This document shows positions 1 to 14,940 of a stretch of 64,000 bases of DNA, piece by piece; positions within the stretch are counted from its first letter, which is position 1; the number at the start of each line of letters is the position of its first letter. The notes beneath the pieces were generated by a model, which made no database searches, was not told the origin of the DNA, and saw nothing but the letters and a program-made list of their open reading frames with translations. Position numbers and translations under genes: made by a program. Source of the DNA: Sitta carolinensis (taxonomy: Eukaryota > Chordata > Aves > Passeriformes > Sittidae); NCBI GenBank assembly GCA_032173965.1, contig CM063287.1:6453859-6517858 (forward strand), given 5' to 3'.

Positions 1-3000
1 GTGCTTCACAATACTTCTACCCCAGTGTAAATGGACTGGCAAGAAATAAAACTAGTCTGAGCCCTGCTTTGATTGTAATTTACTGTAGGCAAGACAATAT
101 CTAGTGTAAGGTTTCAGATGATATGAAAGAATAAATATGTAAATTTATTCTGGCAGTGCACAGAACAAAGAGAATTTAGAGAAGCTTGAACTATCTATTG
201 TTTTTAGTGGATCCCAGTTTTAAGTATGAGATGGATAAATACTATAATCAATCAAAGTATAATTGGTATTTGAACAGGAACATTAGGTAAAGCAGGATGG
301 AAACATATGTAGGTTAAAGCAGGTTAAGTGCAATGTAAATACCTCATTTGAAACAGCCCAGGTAATTTCCTTAAATCACTGCAAAACACCAAACCCTATG
401 GAGAGAGGAAAGCTGTTGGAAAAGCCAGTACTGCAGTTAGATGGGCAGCACTCCTTGATTGCCTTCCTCTCACACATGGCTGAGTGCAGCCATAGCACCG
501 GAGGCCTTCTGCATGGCTGAAGGAGGGGATGGACCTACTCATGGTAGGTCCCAGAGTTTGTAGTGCAAGGAGGGGAAGTTAAATAAACACGGACCGCCAG
601 CAGCAAGGCACAGTTTAAAATCAATACTGTCGATAGTGGCAATCTGCCAGAGCAGTGCCCCAGGGGGGCAACTGGAATGATCTCTGATCTTTCACTACTG
701 CAGCACAACACTCTTAAATGGCACTGGAGGGAAGAAAGGGCCTTCTGAAGAGGATGAGAAGGCACTGACCCAGTTTTCACTGAAAGAAGCTGCCAGCAGG
801 AGCTGTGCATCCTGTAGGGGCAGGGATTGCAGCAGCTCCTGCCAAGAGCTTGGAAAATCCAAAGCAAGGTGGAAGCCCTATAGACAGTGGTACAGCATTG
901 CACAAACTCGTGTCAGGTCACCTTAGCTTCCCCATCTGTAACAGAACAGTTCTGCAGCTGCCACTTCAGGCCTCCGAGTGCCAGCTGTAAGTGTGCCCAA
1001 AAGAAAGCATTTGTTAGTGTTCTGCAGCAAGTGAGCCACTGCAGCAGCCAGCAGAGCGTCAATACTAAATAAAATTAACCATAACATGTTCGTTGCTTCG
1101 GGCATCCACTGTGCACTCATCTGAAAGATGATAGTGGTAACAGCAGATGATTTCCTGTACTTCTTGTAAATGTGGTCCAGTAAATAAATGTTATGTCATA
1201 TCTCATCACTGGCTCCACTGTTTTATCAGTAGTTGCCTTTCCTGTGACACCACTGTCTTTAACACTGATCTTAAGTGTGGCTCATTAGTCAAGCCCAGCA
1301 GAATTTGCCTTGAAGGGTAATAAGTGACAGGGTATGGGAAATGGGCATGTCAGAATACAGTGCTGTGGTACAGTTATTCTGATAAACCATTCTTCTCTTT
1401 TGTAGGCAAAAATTCTGCCTAATTTCACATGCAGCTTATCTGTAATTTGAATTTGGCATCCACTTTACAGTGCCTTTCGTCTTCACCAAGCCATCCCCAA
1501 AGCCTTAGTTTTTCTCCATCCCTTCATCTTAAAACATTTTCCCTTTTTCCAATCTTTTCCCTGGCAACCAGAATAACCCAATACCCTTCCTTCTAAACTT
1601 CTCTGTTCCTTTCTCCATCTGTGCATAGTGACAGAGTGCTGCCGTTATGAGGAGAAGATGCAGACTGGGACTGAGCTGATTTTCAGCTTTTATTTTTCAG
1701 CTCTCTTTTTGCCTTTTCTTGGCAACCTGCTGCTGTCCATTCCACTGAAAATAATATATGTCCATTTCTGAGGAAAAGGCTTGGAAACTGCATTTGTTAT
1801 TTTATATAATGTAAAATTAACTCCATTTAAAGGAGCTATGTTTTTGCAGATACGCAGGATTTAGCATGTTGTATTTAGAGTTTATTAGGTGCTTGTGTGG
1901 CAGTGGTTGTTTTACATGGCAGTATCATGCAGGAAGTCTAAGGCAGAGGATTATAGGGTTTTCCTGAAGCACTTTATCTTCAAAGTGAAAATTCAGTGGC
2001 CATGTGCTTCTTTTATTGATTGTGGCACTGTGTTTCTTATGTGTCATTTTCAGATACCTTAGTATCCAAGATCTGAACTGAATCTGAATTGAATTTTGAA
2101 GGTTACAGAACCTTTTCCACATGAAACTAGGGCTGTCCAACTCTTGCTGCCAGGTTCCTATTAAAGCTCTCTTGTAATAATTTTTGAGCCCTCATGTATT
2201 TTTTCCTTGCTCATACCTGCCTTCCTCTGCATGTCTTGCGACCTTCCTTCCTTTTCAGACCAGTCCTGCTGCCCTGTGGGTAGAAGAGGAGCCCAGCCAT
2301 GTGAAGGCTTTGTGCCTTTAGGTAGATTTTATTAGGCTGGGTAGTCTGAGATGCAAATAGTACTTATGCTACCATACAAAAATACGAAATTGTTTATGAA
2401 GCTTGGGTCTCATCCCCCCTTGACCTCGTCCCTTAGTCCCATGCAAATGTGTGCACATTTGTCATTTGCTTGAAAATGAGGGCTAATATATTTCTGAATG
2501 ACAGGAGGTTCTTGACTAAACAGTCATTGCATTAACTAAACTGGTCATACCTCCATCAGAGTTTTGGTATTTGTGTGCTGATCAGCTATTCTTTATACCC
2601 ATTTATCTATTTTCTGCCTATCTGTGATTTTTTAGAGTTACAAAATTGCATTGTGCAATAGATAACTGCATTTTTATTTTTAGTAGTGAGCCCCCTGGTA
2701 CACATATTGGGAGGAATAAAAAGATAAGGAGTGCCTGACTCTGAAGTTACGTGCTTCAGTTTTCCGTTGATCTGAAAGAAACAGCTTGTCAGTAAGATTT
2801 AGGGTAAATGCTGCAAGAAAGGCCATATTTTATGTACATAATGCTTTCATTCACACTGGGAAATGGGAAAAACCCCCAAACAATAACAGCTGTTGCGAGT
2901 TATGAACACACATCCTGCTCTTCTGTTTGTTAAAGATTTTATGTACATTTAAGGAAAAGGAGGGAAACAAAACTCCTATTTCTATAGATTGTCTTTTCCT

Positions 3001-3252
3001 GAAAAGATTTTTTTTCCCCAAATTTAAAAATTTACTTCAGAATCCTCCTCTTTGTAGCAGTGCTTTCATTAGAAAGATTGCTTAAAGGTCAGATACATTG
3101 GTTCGTATAGCTTGTTAACATTGTATTTGACTGTGTTTGACAGAATTTTTAGGACTAATGGCATCATTATTCACAGAGCTATGTAGGTACAGAAAAGTGA
3201 TTTATCACCTTGTTCAATGAGCAGCTCTCAATGAAGTGCTTTCTGTTGGCAG
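1..3252 (+). other. ANK3: Intron (3' part) before ankyrin-repeat 19-20 exon
   Basis: AT-rich intronic sequence whose 5' end is outside the window. It ends in the acceptor TTCTGTTGGCAG. Short reading frames in both strands around 535-1120 have no recognisable domain. I see no repeat element or RNA gene here. Confidence 0.85.
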
Positions 3253-3450
3253 AATGGTTACACCCCCCTGCACATAGCTGCCAAGAAGAACCAGATGGAC
3301 ATAGCGACCACACTGCTGGAATACGGTGCCGATGCCAACGCAGTCACCAGGCAGGGCATTGCCCCTGTGCACCTCGCCTCCCAGGACGGCCACGTGGACA
3401 TGGTGTCACTGCTGCTCTCCAGAAATGCTAATGTCAGCCTCAGCAACAAG
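3253..3450 (+). CDS. ANK3: ANK3 exon: ankyrin repeats 19 and 20
   Basis: This 198-bp exon (66 codons, phase 0 to 0) encodes exactly two 33-residue ankyrin repeats. It opens [20 protein letters not shown], with the canonical TPLH turn and a helix pair; the second repeat reads [20 protein letters not shown], with PVH in place of TPLH. Exon size in multiples of 99 is typical of vertebrate ankyrins. Acceptor is TTGGCAG and donor AAG|GTGAGT. These repeats belong to the last subdomain of the membrane-protein-binding solenoid. Repeat numbers are inferred by counting back from the last repeat as number 24. Confidence 0.98.
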
Positions 3451-6400
3451 GTGAGTGTTTTCCTCCTGCCTGTGTAAAAATGGGATGAGGGGGAGAGGGC
3501 CCTGCGATGAAATTTTGCCCGCTGGGATTCTGCGCATGCTGAAAGCCCCTGCAGGTGTCAGAACACACTTTATCATCATCTCTCCTAGCAAACAGCAGCA
3601 TGCCATGGCACACTGAATGGACTGCGTTTTGTAGTGATAACACATGCTGCAGTGGAATTTATTAATCCAGCATTCATTTACGCCAAAACACGACCAGAGA
3701 GAAAATATCTTCCTCCTCACAGGGGCTACTGGGGCTGGACCTGCCATTTATCAGTCTCTAGCAATATGCCTGCCCATTTTTCAACTGTTACATGTGTAAT
3801 TGTTTGCTATACTTTTTTGTATTTTTTTTTTTTTGTATTTGTAGCATTTTTAGCACTATAATATTTTATAAGAAAAAAATGTAACATGTACCAGTGAATG
3901 GTAGCAAGTATTGCCACCTAATGGTAACAGCTGACTTGTTCAGGGATGGTGACTTTTTTAACGGGATAATAACAGCAACTTTGTATGAGATTTTGTTCCT
4001 AAATATAAGTGATTCTTCCTCTCCAGGGTAGGTTCCTTAGCCCTCAGTGACTTTTGGTGTAATTTCTCCTGGTGGTAGGAAAGGGAAATTGTTGCATTTC
4101 ACTTTATGTGTGAATTCATAGGATATTAAGTCTGCATTATAGTAATGTTTCTAGCAAATATGCAGCCTTAATTCTTCAAATGCCCCACTAGACATTGTTA
4201 TTTGACATTGTCAAGTGCAGTTTCAATATGGATTGCTGTGGCTAGACTAGAGAGGCAATAGAAATTTCTTTTCATGGAAAATGTTTCTTATTCTCAGCAC
4301 TTAGTATCCTCTGAGGCAGTGGGTGTTCCTGCACAGGGCTGCTGTGTTTTCCTGCTTCTAACTTTCCAATTTGATTAGTTCTGGGTCCTTTTTCAGAAAG
4401 CTTCTCTTGCAGATGTGGATTTTTTTTTTTCCTCACAAGTCTCAATTGTGCATGGGCTTATGCAGTGCAGGATGGACTTTGTAATGCCACAGGAAAATTT
4501 ACCATGTACGTGTTCTGCATCCACTGGCTATCCCATTTTGCTTCTGAGGCTAATACAGGGAGCATGATTGAAATGCTTGGCACATCAATTCAATGCCACC
4601 AGAGGTTAATTACCTGCAGCATCCTTCAATCTGTTCAGCTGTAATCTCCAGTTTCTCATTGTGCTGATAACACCACCTTTGGGGAGTAATTCCCCTCCAT
4701 ACTCTCTCAGGGATGCACATTTCCTCAGAGCACAGCACCTCCACATTCAAAGCCAGATGTTTAAAGCTCACTGACTTCTGAGTTCTTCAGTTTTGCAATA
4801 GGAGTAGAAAGAGCATTTATTTCTTTGGGACCCACAGAATGGTTTGGAGATGCATACTCAGAGAGCCCAAACTGAGCATTTATTAATCATTTTGGAAGGT
4901 TTGGCCACTAATATCTGGTTCCATTAGATAATTTATAGTTGGTTACTGTTACATATTTGTCTAAGGTGACCCACCTAAGCCACATTATCATCAGGATTGC
5001 ATCTTGGAGTGAAATGCAATGGGACACTCTCAAAATAACTGGCCTTGGTAGGAAGCGCACCATGGATGTGGATTTGGGTTCAAGGGTAGGAAACTTAGTG
5101 ATGTGTTCCTGCCTGAGGTGACCACTCCTACCACTTGCTCTTCTGTCTTTGGTGCTAAAGGCAGTAGGAACAGGAGAGAAAATTAACCATAAATTGCAAG
5201 TAAAGCATATTCTTTCTCATTCCTAACAACATCTCTTCAGCAGATTCTCTCTTTCCCCTTTTATCTTCTACTCCTTCTATGTGGCAGAAGTTGCATAATT
5301 TTCTTAGGTTTTAAGGATATTTAGATCTTGAGTTTTAAATAAGAAAAATTACTATCAGTACACATTTTCTATCAAGTCTGTATACTCCCTGAGCAGAGAG
5401 AAATGGGCCTGATCTCAGAGAAATGCAATTTTAATCTTTTGTGTTTGTGTCTGAAAATGATCCAAGTAGAGGAGTAAAAGGTAAGGATAAAACTGAGTGA
5501 ATGTGAAAAACTTGCAGAAGTGTAAACGGTGATTCAATATTGCTTTTAAAGTCTGACTCATTATAAGGAAGTACATTAGGAGGTAAAAAATACTATGTGA
5601 TTTTCCCTTAAAGTGATCTAATTTGTTATCCCATATGTAACACTGCATGGAGAAATTTTCCTTGTCTTAAAGAAACGTCATCATCTTGGCTTTTGAATTG
5701 TACTTTCCTGCAGATCAAGAGTGTGATTACAAAGCACCTTACACAGTGAAAGTGGAATGTGCAACTTCTTTAAATTCAGTCAGATGTTTAGATTCTTACT
5801 GATACCTGAATTTGCATTTTAGAAGTCATGTGCCTCCTCTGGAGATAGTTACTTGTTGTTTCTGATTTCCAGAGTGGACTGACGCCCCTCCACCTGGCTG
5901 CCCAAGAGGACAGGGTCAATGTAGCAGAGGTTCTGGTTAACCAGGGAGCTGCTGTTGATGCACAGACGAAGGTATGAACACCACTGTCACATGAAATATT
6001 TCCTTGCAGGGTGGCATGAGCCTCTAGATAGGACTAGGAATGGATTTCAGGGTGAAAGTGAAACCACAGCAGAGAAACATTCCTTGTAATAAATTATTGC
6101 AGAATATATTCTGAATACTGAAGGTTTGTAACTTGGGTATTTAATGTTAAGCTCAGCCTTTGAGCAGTAAGCTTATTTCTTGCCAAATATTTAGATCAAT
6201 ACAGGTTTAGATTGTATCCTGTTTTCGTGCTTCACTGAAGGTAAGTGGGATTGATCTAGTTTTTGAATAAGGAAAATGTTTTTTAATATGAAATACATAT
6301 ATGCAGTGGTGGTCCATTTCAAATTTACTTGCCTAAAAATAGTTTTGCTTAAATATTTGGACTCCTAAATAAAAGACCTGAATTTTCAAGGTGCTTTGGG

Positions 6401-9400
6401 GATGGCTTTTGAGACCCCAGTGATGACACCTCCCACTTCACAGTATTGCTTTTTAAGGTCCATGTCCTGAAGCAAAGACCCTTTGCAGAAATGGTTTTAC
6501 GCTCCCTAATGATGTACAGTGTTCAGAATTTAATGATAATTATCTCAGTGTTGATTACACTTACATTCCTTGTGTGATGTCTAGATCTTGGGGCAAGAAA
6601 TCGGTTGAGATCAAATACTTGGACTGCAGTGGATCAAATCAGCTAAATGAACCAAGTCCTACAATCTGACCTGCATTCTTTTGCAGAGTCGTAGATTTCA
6701 CAGCTCTCTGCAAGGTGTATGCCATGAGTTAGGTGCTGTGCTTGCATCCCAGGAGTGTCCAGGTGTGTCAGACTGTCCAGCAATATTATCATACCACAGT
6801 GACAGCTCAGAAAGGACTGAGCCATCATTTCTGGCTGCAACTCAGCTGATTGTAATCTGTGGCAGAGGGAAAAGTCATTGCTATCTGACTTCTCTACAGT
6901 GTAATTCCATCTGTACCAGCTACTGATTTCAGTAACATTATCCTGACATAAACCTGAAATAGTTTTGCTAACATCCCATGAGCTTCTCCAGGCTTATTCT
7001 TTGGTAACATATCCTCAGCCTGTATTTTAAAGATGAATCAGTCAGGGTTCTTATCTGTCAGATCACCCAGCAGCAGATGAGATCTGCCCTCATTCATTCT
7101 TTGCACAATTTCCTCAGATGAATGTGGTTGCCTTCCTAGAGATAGTTTTTACCTGCTTTTGGTTTCAGTAGCAGGACATTGCAGAACCTGTTCTTATAAC
7201 TTGGTCAGAGCTGAGTCACCTCCCAAGCCATAAAACTTGTCAGAGTGTTTGCCTTTGCCTCTCTGTGCAGTGCTCTTGTCAGTCCCACAAATAGCAAGCA
7301 GTCTAAGGAGACATTTATATTGACAGGTGCAGGCAGGCACACGTGTTTGTGTGCCCAAATAGGATCCCATTCTGGGCTGCAGTGGCCTTTTAGTCACATT
7401 AGGGTGGTGGAAACCTCTGAGGTTCTGTCACAGCTGAGAGGCAGGCTGGGCATGTCTGCTGGGTCCCAGGTACAGCCTGGTGCAGCTGCAGGAGCTCTGT
7501 ACTCAGCTTCAGGCCTGGCAACATGGGGGAGCTGGCAAGGGACTCTGTAGAGACACATGGAAAAGGGGCTTCTGTCTATCATTTAGGGGCTTCCTGTATG
7601 TGGAGCTGAATTTCTTAATGGCATCTCTGAAAGCTGACCTAGTCATTAGGTAAAATGGGGGGAAAATAGAGTCATATTTGACTGTGTGCAGCATGAATCC
7701 TGTCATCAGTAATAGTCATATAATTTTAAAGACAGAAGTAAATCCCTTCTTGTTCACTCTCATTCCTCAGTTACATGTGTAACTAGTGTGACTAAAGAGA
7801 AGTTTCCCAGTACACTCTTGTTTCCATGGGACTGCCCCATAACTGTTAGGAAGTGGCTCAGGGACTCATAAGTCAGGTGAAGTCATGTTGTATTTAAGCA
7901 GGACTACTTTGGGTTGTAAGAAGTCACCTGTCTGGTGAAATTCTCCATGCTATAGGCTTCTGTGGGGAAGAACACCTTCAACAGCTTATCCTGCTGTCCA
8001 CCCACTAGTTAGTCCTCCCTGCTACAGGGCACTGTCTGCTTCTATTGGGAAGAGAGTGCCCACATGCCTTGCAGGATTCTGTTAGAGTGGAACAAGCTCA
8101 GTGGCATGAGCGTGGTGCTTTTCCACTGGCTTCTGCAGGGTTTGTGCAGCCCTGAGCCCTCCAGGCTCACAGAGTCAGCCACATGGAGGGTGTCTGCCAG
8201 ATAGCCACTTGCTGCCTCCTGTGATATAAGAAATGTGCCAATGCAGTACTCGGTGTTTTAGCAGGGAATAGTTTCTGGATAAACTAATGATCACCTAGGG
8301 TTCCTCAGGAAATAACTGAAAACCCTGAATTTCTACAACGAAGGAAAAATGTTATGCTATAAGAACAGACATACTTTGACCTCATGTTCATACAGGTGAA
8401 GGTTAGATGATTGGCTTGTGAAATAGCAGCTCTGTAGTTACAAGCTCTCCCGTTTAGATGGATTAACTGTACATATTGCCTCTAAAACCAGAGGCATTGG
8501 GGGACAAGATAAGCAACAGCTGAGTTGGCTTTGGAGGCACTGTTGCTATGCTTGCATGTTTGCACAATTCTGTCCAGCACGTCCAGTTTGGATTCATTCC
8601 TTTGGACATACAGCAGCAGAGATGTGGCCATCCATGCCTTAGAAGCCAGTGAAGCAGCACAGCTCAGAGTGACATTATATTGGGGATCTCTGCTACCAGC
8701 AGCGTTACCACTAACCTTCTGTTTTCTTCCCTCCATTTCACATCCATGTCCTTTTCTTACCTCAGTTTTTGAGGCATAGATGACTGTTCAGTAGCACTTT
8801 TTTTGTTGGTTTTATTTATTTATTTTCCCTCCTTATCGTATTTCTCATTTTCCCAGCATAAGCAGGCATAGGTTCTGTCACTCCAGCACAGTACCTGTCA
8901 ACAAGGGGAGAACACTTCATGTCATTTAACTTAATATCACTAGGTCATTGAACTCTTGAGTAGGGACCGATGAACTATCATCTTCCTGGTCTGGTACATG
9001 TTCTTTAGTCATCATTTATATATAACTTACCCCCTGTGGAAAATCTTGAGTCTGCAGTTCTGACACATGGGAGTTCTGACCCTGCTCACACTCTAGGGGC
9101 TGCACACACTTTGGGAAGTTTTCAGGTGGTTAAAGGAGAAGACAGGGCAGAAACACATTTTGCTGAAGCTGCATCAGGGAAGAAACAAAATCTAGTATTG
9201 CAGAAAATCACTTGTACAGGGGATTAATTTGTATGATTAGGATCAGTTCTGGCTATATAACTTATGAACATTTTTGAAATTGCTCTCAGAAATGAACAAT
9301 TGCATCTGTGGGTCTCTCTTGGGGTGGTTTCTGTCCCAAGAAATTTTTTCCTGACCTTTGTAGTAGAAAAAGGCATGAAAGGAAGAATAGCTGCTGGTTA

Positions 9401-12400
9401 TGAAGTCCATTTATTAATAGTGTTGTGGGATCTTTCTGGTTTTGCTGCATCAATTAACTAAATAGCCTCTAATCCCAGAGCTGCAGGAGTCTAAATCTAG
9501 GCTGAAGTATAAACAACACCACTGTAGCAGGCCAGAACGAGTGCTTGAGGCCATAAGGCTGCTCCTGCCACTTGAAAATGAGATTTTGTTATGTGGTTTA
9601 AACTCAGCCATGTTAGAAAATACACTTCAGGTGGTAAAGTTCGAGCTGCTTCAAAACCCTTCACATTTAGAGAGATTTAATAATTGAATTTGGTGTTCAC
9701 AGAAGGCATGTTAGTGTCCTGCAGCTAAGGCAGCAGCTCTTGACTATTATGACATTGCATTTGTTTGCCTGAATTTAGGTACGCTAAAGAGTGTTTGGTG
9801 CTGAAAATGTGCTATGCAGTATCATGCTTAACACAAGGCATGCTCACACCCTTCACAATAATGATGGGAGTTGAAAATCAGTCTGAAGCCATGGCTGCAA
9901 GCAGATATCCCTTCTCTGGTGGTCATGCTGATTGTAAAAATCTGCCCTGGTACATGTGATGTTGCTTTTGTTTTAGGGCTTTTGTGCTGGTAGTTGGCAT
10001 GAGTAAATATTGTTTCATGGCTCAGCAGGTCTCCACATGTCTTTTTTCCACTGTTTATCCCACTGGATAGTGTAGTTGTAGGATACAGCAGTACTGTGAT
10101 GGACTGGCAAAGGAAGACTGAGAGAAAAGTGCTGGTTCAGTCAAGGATGAAAAGCAGGGATTGGAACTTCTATTTCAGTGCAGGTTTTTTTTAGTCAAAC
10201 AGTCACTACACTGCTCTTGGTGTTGGGCCTCCCCTGGAGAGCCGATGGTCTCTTGGTCCCTGGCTGATAACAAAGGCTGATTTCCTGTCTGGAAAACAAA
10301 GCCAATATTAAACTGTCTTTTGTTTCTAAAACTGTACTTTTGGTAGGAGATAATGGTGGCTGAGCGGTCATGATGTTCTTTTGCAAGTTGAGCTGGGATT
10401 TTTATTTCAGATTTATTCAGGTCTGCCTGCTTTGTTCTGACAGGAGCCCCATAGCAGCCTGAATTCATAACAGCAATCCAGCTTTTCCATTGGAATACCT
10501 AATTTTCAGATGCAGGAAGAGATAAGAAGGAGGCAGGGAGGGAGGGAAGTCCTATTGATAAGAATTGCTTTCATACAGAACAAACACTCAAATACGGGTG
10601 TCTTCATGGAGCATTATCTGTCTCTCCTTGGCTCTTTGTACATGCTCAGTTGTCATTAAGATGTTTCTGTGGAAATTTCCATCCTAATAATGTGCAATAA
10701 TGAACCTTTGTGAGGTACTGCAACGTGTTAGGTCCTGATTTAGCAAAGCAGGGAAGTGTCTGTGTGTGTACACGTAGGTTTGCCTGTTTCATTCAGTCAT
10801 TATCCTTTGTGATATTTGGATCTAAAGCAATTTCTAGCCCTATAAACAATAATGCTGTAGCTTCATTGTCTGACATTTACAGCAGAAAAAACAAAAACTG
10901 AGCAGCTTGAGAGTCAGCATGACTAGAAAGATGCAGTAATTCAAGCTGTTAAGATTTATGGCTATTGCCAGTGGAGGATATTTAAGTAATTCACTGACAT
11001 GATATACAAGACTTGTGATAATTCCCCTCAAAAGTTAAAATTGAAGGGCAAGAGAGTAAGGGATTCTTTATGTGCTCTGTAGGAAATGAAAAGTTCAGTA
11101 TTTCTGATTTTCTTTTTTCTTGGCACTTATTATTGTAGCTTTTGATAAACCCTTCACAGCTGCTAACTCCCCTGTTGCTGCTCATCCTTTAGAACAGCCA
11201 CAAGGTGATGTCTGTTAGAGCTGTGTTAAACAAAACCCCTGGTTTTCTTGGAAGTAACTTTTTCAATATTAGGCTGCCTCCTAAATCCCTTAGTGCTTTG
11301 CCAGTAATTATAACTAAGCCTGAACTGCTGTGCAAAAATTCATATAATTATGAGCTGGGCTTTGTTGTTTTGTTTTTGCTTTTGGTGGTTTTTTGGGGTT
11401 TTTAAGTGGGATTCTCATTGTTTTGGGGTTTTGTTTGTGTATGTGTGTGGGGTGTTAATTATTAATATCTTTTGAAACAAAATATTTTAGCCTCCTGGGT
11501 ACCTTTCTATAGAGAATGAAAGTAGCAAGCTCAAGTAGACTTGAGAATTGCTACTTTTATTGTTGATTTAATTGTGTAGTTGCAGAATCTGCCAGTTAGA
11601 GTGTTTCAGAAAACTCAGTACAATACCTTGGTTTAGGTGAGGACCTTGGGATACACAATCATTGCGCCTTCCTGAGCTAGAAGGAGTTGATTGCAGGAGT
11701 CCGAGCTGTAATTGAGAAGTTAAGGATATCCTCCCCAGCTTTCAGGCACCGAAAGGGCATTTTGCTAGCTGGTTTTGCTCTGGCCAGTGCCCTCCCTGCG
11801 GGCTGTGAGCGTGCAGCTGTGCTGCGGGCCAGCCGTGACACGCCGTGTCACAGCTCTGCGCCTCTGCTGTCAGCCCAACGGGACGTGACACGAGATGACC
11901 ACAGGCCATAGCAAACCTGAAAGAGAGCTCCCAGCACACTCCCAGCACCCCAGGCAGGGGACTGGTGCTTTGCCCGCAGGCTGAGCAGGTGTGCACACTG
12001 CTGGGGACGCGTGGCAGGAGCTGCCTGTCAGTGCACACCCCTCCAGCTGCCGTGCATGGCCAGCCCAGCAGCACCAGAGCGCCAGAGGAAGCCTCCTGCA
12101 GATACAGCTGAATCGTGACCCTGGAAATGTCATGATTCCCACCATAATTTGGGAGGAGAAGGAGGAAAAGCTTTCACTTAGTCTCTGATTGAAACAGCAC
12201 ACTGGTCAGGAGTGACAAAGAGCATCAGTAATTGTTCCTGCAGCCATTTCTAAAGGTACCACGTGGAAGTTTCTGTGTATAACATTTCTAGAAGGAAACT
12301 GTCATTGTACTGCAGTAAATATGTGAGGGTTGATAGCTCCTTTTTCAGTATTCATTGTTACAGGCTGGAGAGGAGCCTTTACAGATCACTTCAAAGGGAA

Positions 12401-14901
12401 ACCTGAGATCAGCTGGTCTTGGCTCTCTGATATGCTCCAGATTTTAATGTTTTAGGGTTATTAGCAGGGGGTTCTCAGCAGGTGGTCCTTGACTTCAGAT
12501 TTCATCTCTACAGTTAGTTTTGTGTTGATTTCTTTTTTTTTTTTTTTTTTGACCTTGCTGGTCATGTTAAGAGGCCTGTATTTTGAAGGGGGAAAAGGGA
12601 ATTAATATTTTGTAGGAGAAGGTCTCACAGCCTTATTTTCTTTACTGTTTTTGAACTGTTTTGATAGCTTGGCCATCCTTTAATCTGAGTTTATCTTTGT
12701 CCCGTTGGAGAAGCAAGGGCTGTAGAAGCTGTGTTTGAGGTACATGACTGTGAGTCATCATTCTGAAGAATCAAGACTCTGGACATCCCAGGGGGCCCTG
12801 CAGAGTCAGACTCTGGGCACTCCTAGGAACAGGAAGTTATTTGGCTAACCTTAAACTGACAATATCACGAAGATGAAGTCTGTGTTCAGTTCATGGTTAC
12901 ATTTAAGCTACTGCTCCAGCTCCTACCGCTGTGGGCTATTATTCTGTGCAAGAAAACTTCCTTGTAGTCATTTGGCATCTGATCCAACATTCACATAAAT
13001 CAGCAGAAAGTTTCATTCTGCTGAGGCCAATGGAATTTCGATTCAGTGCTGTTTCTGGCACTGATTAACTAATCCTGGTTGTCAAAGTTAGTAGTTTCTT
13101 TAGATGGCAAAGGGTATATCATTAACTGGAAAAGAATAACACACCCTAATTTAAAGTAACTTTACAGCTACCATCTCCTAGCATGTATTAATACAACTGA
13201 AATGAGGTAACCTTGTGTGAAGCACTATCAGAGGCAAAGTGACATGAAAAAAAAAAAAAAAAAGGCATGTCTTAACTAATGGACACTTGAGACTTCCTTC
13301 TAGAGACAATAACTCACATCAGAGGTTTTCTCTTTCTTTCTCCTGAGCAGCTTTGACTTGATGGTTTGAACCTGTGTCGTGCTGGCTCCTGAACCACAGG
13401 CTGACCTTGGACTTGTCTTCTTGGTGCTTTTGGCCAAGTTGTCTGACCTGAGCACACCTCAGTGACATGGATGTTAAAATGCAGATTTGAATGACAGGCT
13501 GCAGATTTGAATTGTGTGCTTCTGCCTTTTGGGCACCAGGTTTTTATTTTCAGAGCAGGAAAGCAGAGGCATTTTTTTCACTAATAAAGGCATTTTAAAC
13601 ACTGATAGGAGCAGCAGGTGCCTGGTCAATACAAGACCAGCCCATTTTTCAGTGTTTCTACCCAGAAGGTTGGCCTTCGGATCTAGTTCCAGATCATATA
13701 TGGGTAAGAACTAGGGAAGGCCAACAAGGCAGATGTCATGGTGTGAGTCTGTTACAGACCACCCAACCAGGATGAAGAGCCAGATGAAACATTCCCTGAG
13801 CAGCTGGGAGAAATCTCACAATCCATGGCCCTTGTTCTCCTGGGGGCCTTCAACTTGCCAGATGTGTGCTGGAAGTACAACACAGTGGAGAGGGAAGAGT
13901 TTAGGAGGTTCTTGGAGTGCGTGGAAGAGAACTTCCTGATGCAGCTGGTGAGGTGTCAGCCAGGGAAGGCTCCTGCTGGACCTGTGTCTGTAACAGACTG
14001 GGGGGTGAGCTGATGGTCAGAGGCTCTCTTGGGCACCGTGATCCCAAAATGGTACTTCTTGTTTCTTGGAGAAGTAAGAAGGGAGTCCAGCAGAACTACC
14101 ACCTTCCAAAGGCAGATTTTGGCCAGTTTAGGAGACTGGTTGAGAGAATCCCTTGGGAGCCAGTCCTGAGGGGATAAGAAATCCAGGAAAGCTGGATGTG
14201 CCTCAAGAAGGAAATCTCAAAGGCGTGGAAGCAGGCTATCCCTGTGTGCCAAGAGATGAGCTGGCAGGGAAGAATACTGACCTGGCTGAACAGAGATTTT
14301 TGGCTGGAACTCAGGAAGAAAAAGGAGAGTTTATGACCTTTGGGAGAAGGGCAGGGCACTCAGGAGGTCTACAAGGATGTTGTGAGGTTGTGCAGGATGA
14401 AAATTAGAAGGGATGAAGTCCAGCTAGAACTGAATCTGTCTGCTGCTGTAAAAGACAACAAAAAACATTTCTTTGAATACAGTAGCAAAAAAAGGAGGGC
14501 TGAGAGTCTGCCTCCTTTATTGGATGTGGCAGGAAACATTGGCAAAGGATGAGGAAAAAGCTGAGGTATTTAAAGCCATCTTTGCCTCCATCTGTAATAG
14601 TAAGACAAGTACCCAGATCACTGAGCTGGAGAGAGGATGGATGGGGTAGAAAGAAGCCTCCATAATCCAAGAGGAAATGGTCAGCAACCTGCTACACCAC
14701 CTAGACACACACACACATCTCTGGGTTCAGATGGGTTCTGCCTGAAGGCATGGATGGAGCTGGTGGAAGTACCCACTGAGCACTTTAATTGACTTTCATG
14801 AGAAGTGTGTTTTTTTTGCAAGGCTGGAGGATTTTTCACACAGTCCAGAGAAATAAAGCTTAATGGGATCTTTCCTGTCTCATGCCCGTTTGCTGCTTTT
14901 G

Positions 14902-14940
<39 letters not shown>

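Noticed and set aside
11740..12202. GC-richer intron patch with open frames on both strands.
   Set aside because: Overlapping frames in both directions without any domain; CG content lower than at 24920-25150, so not called a promoter.
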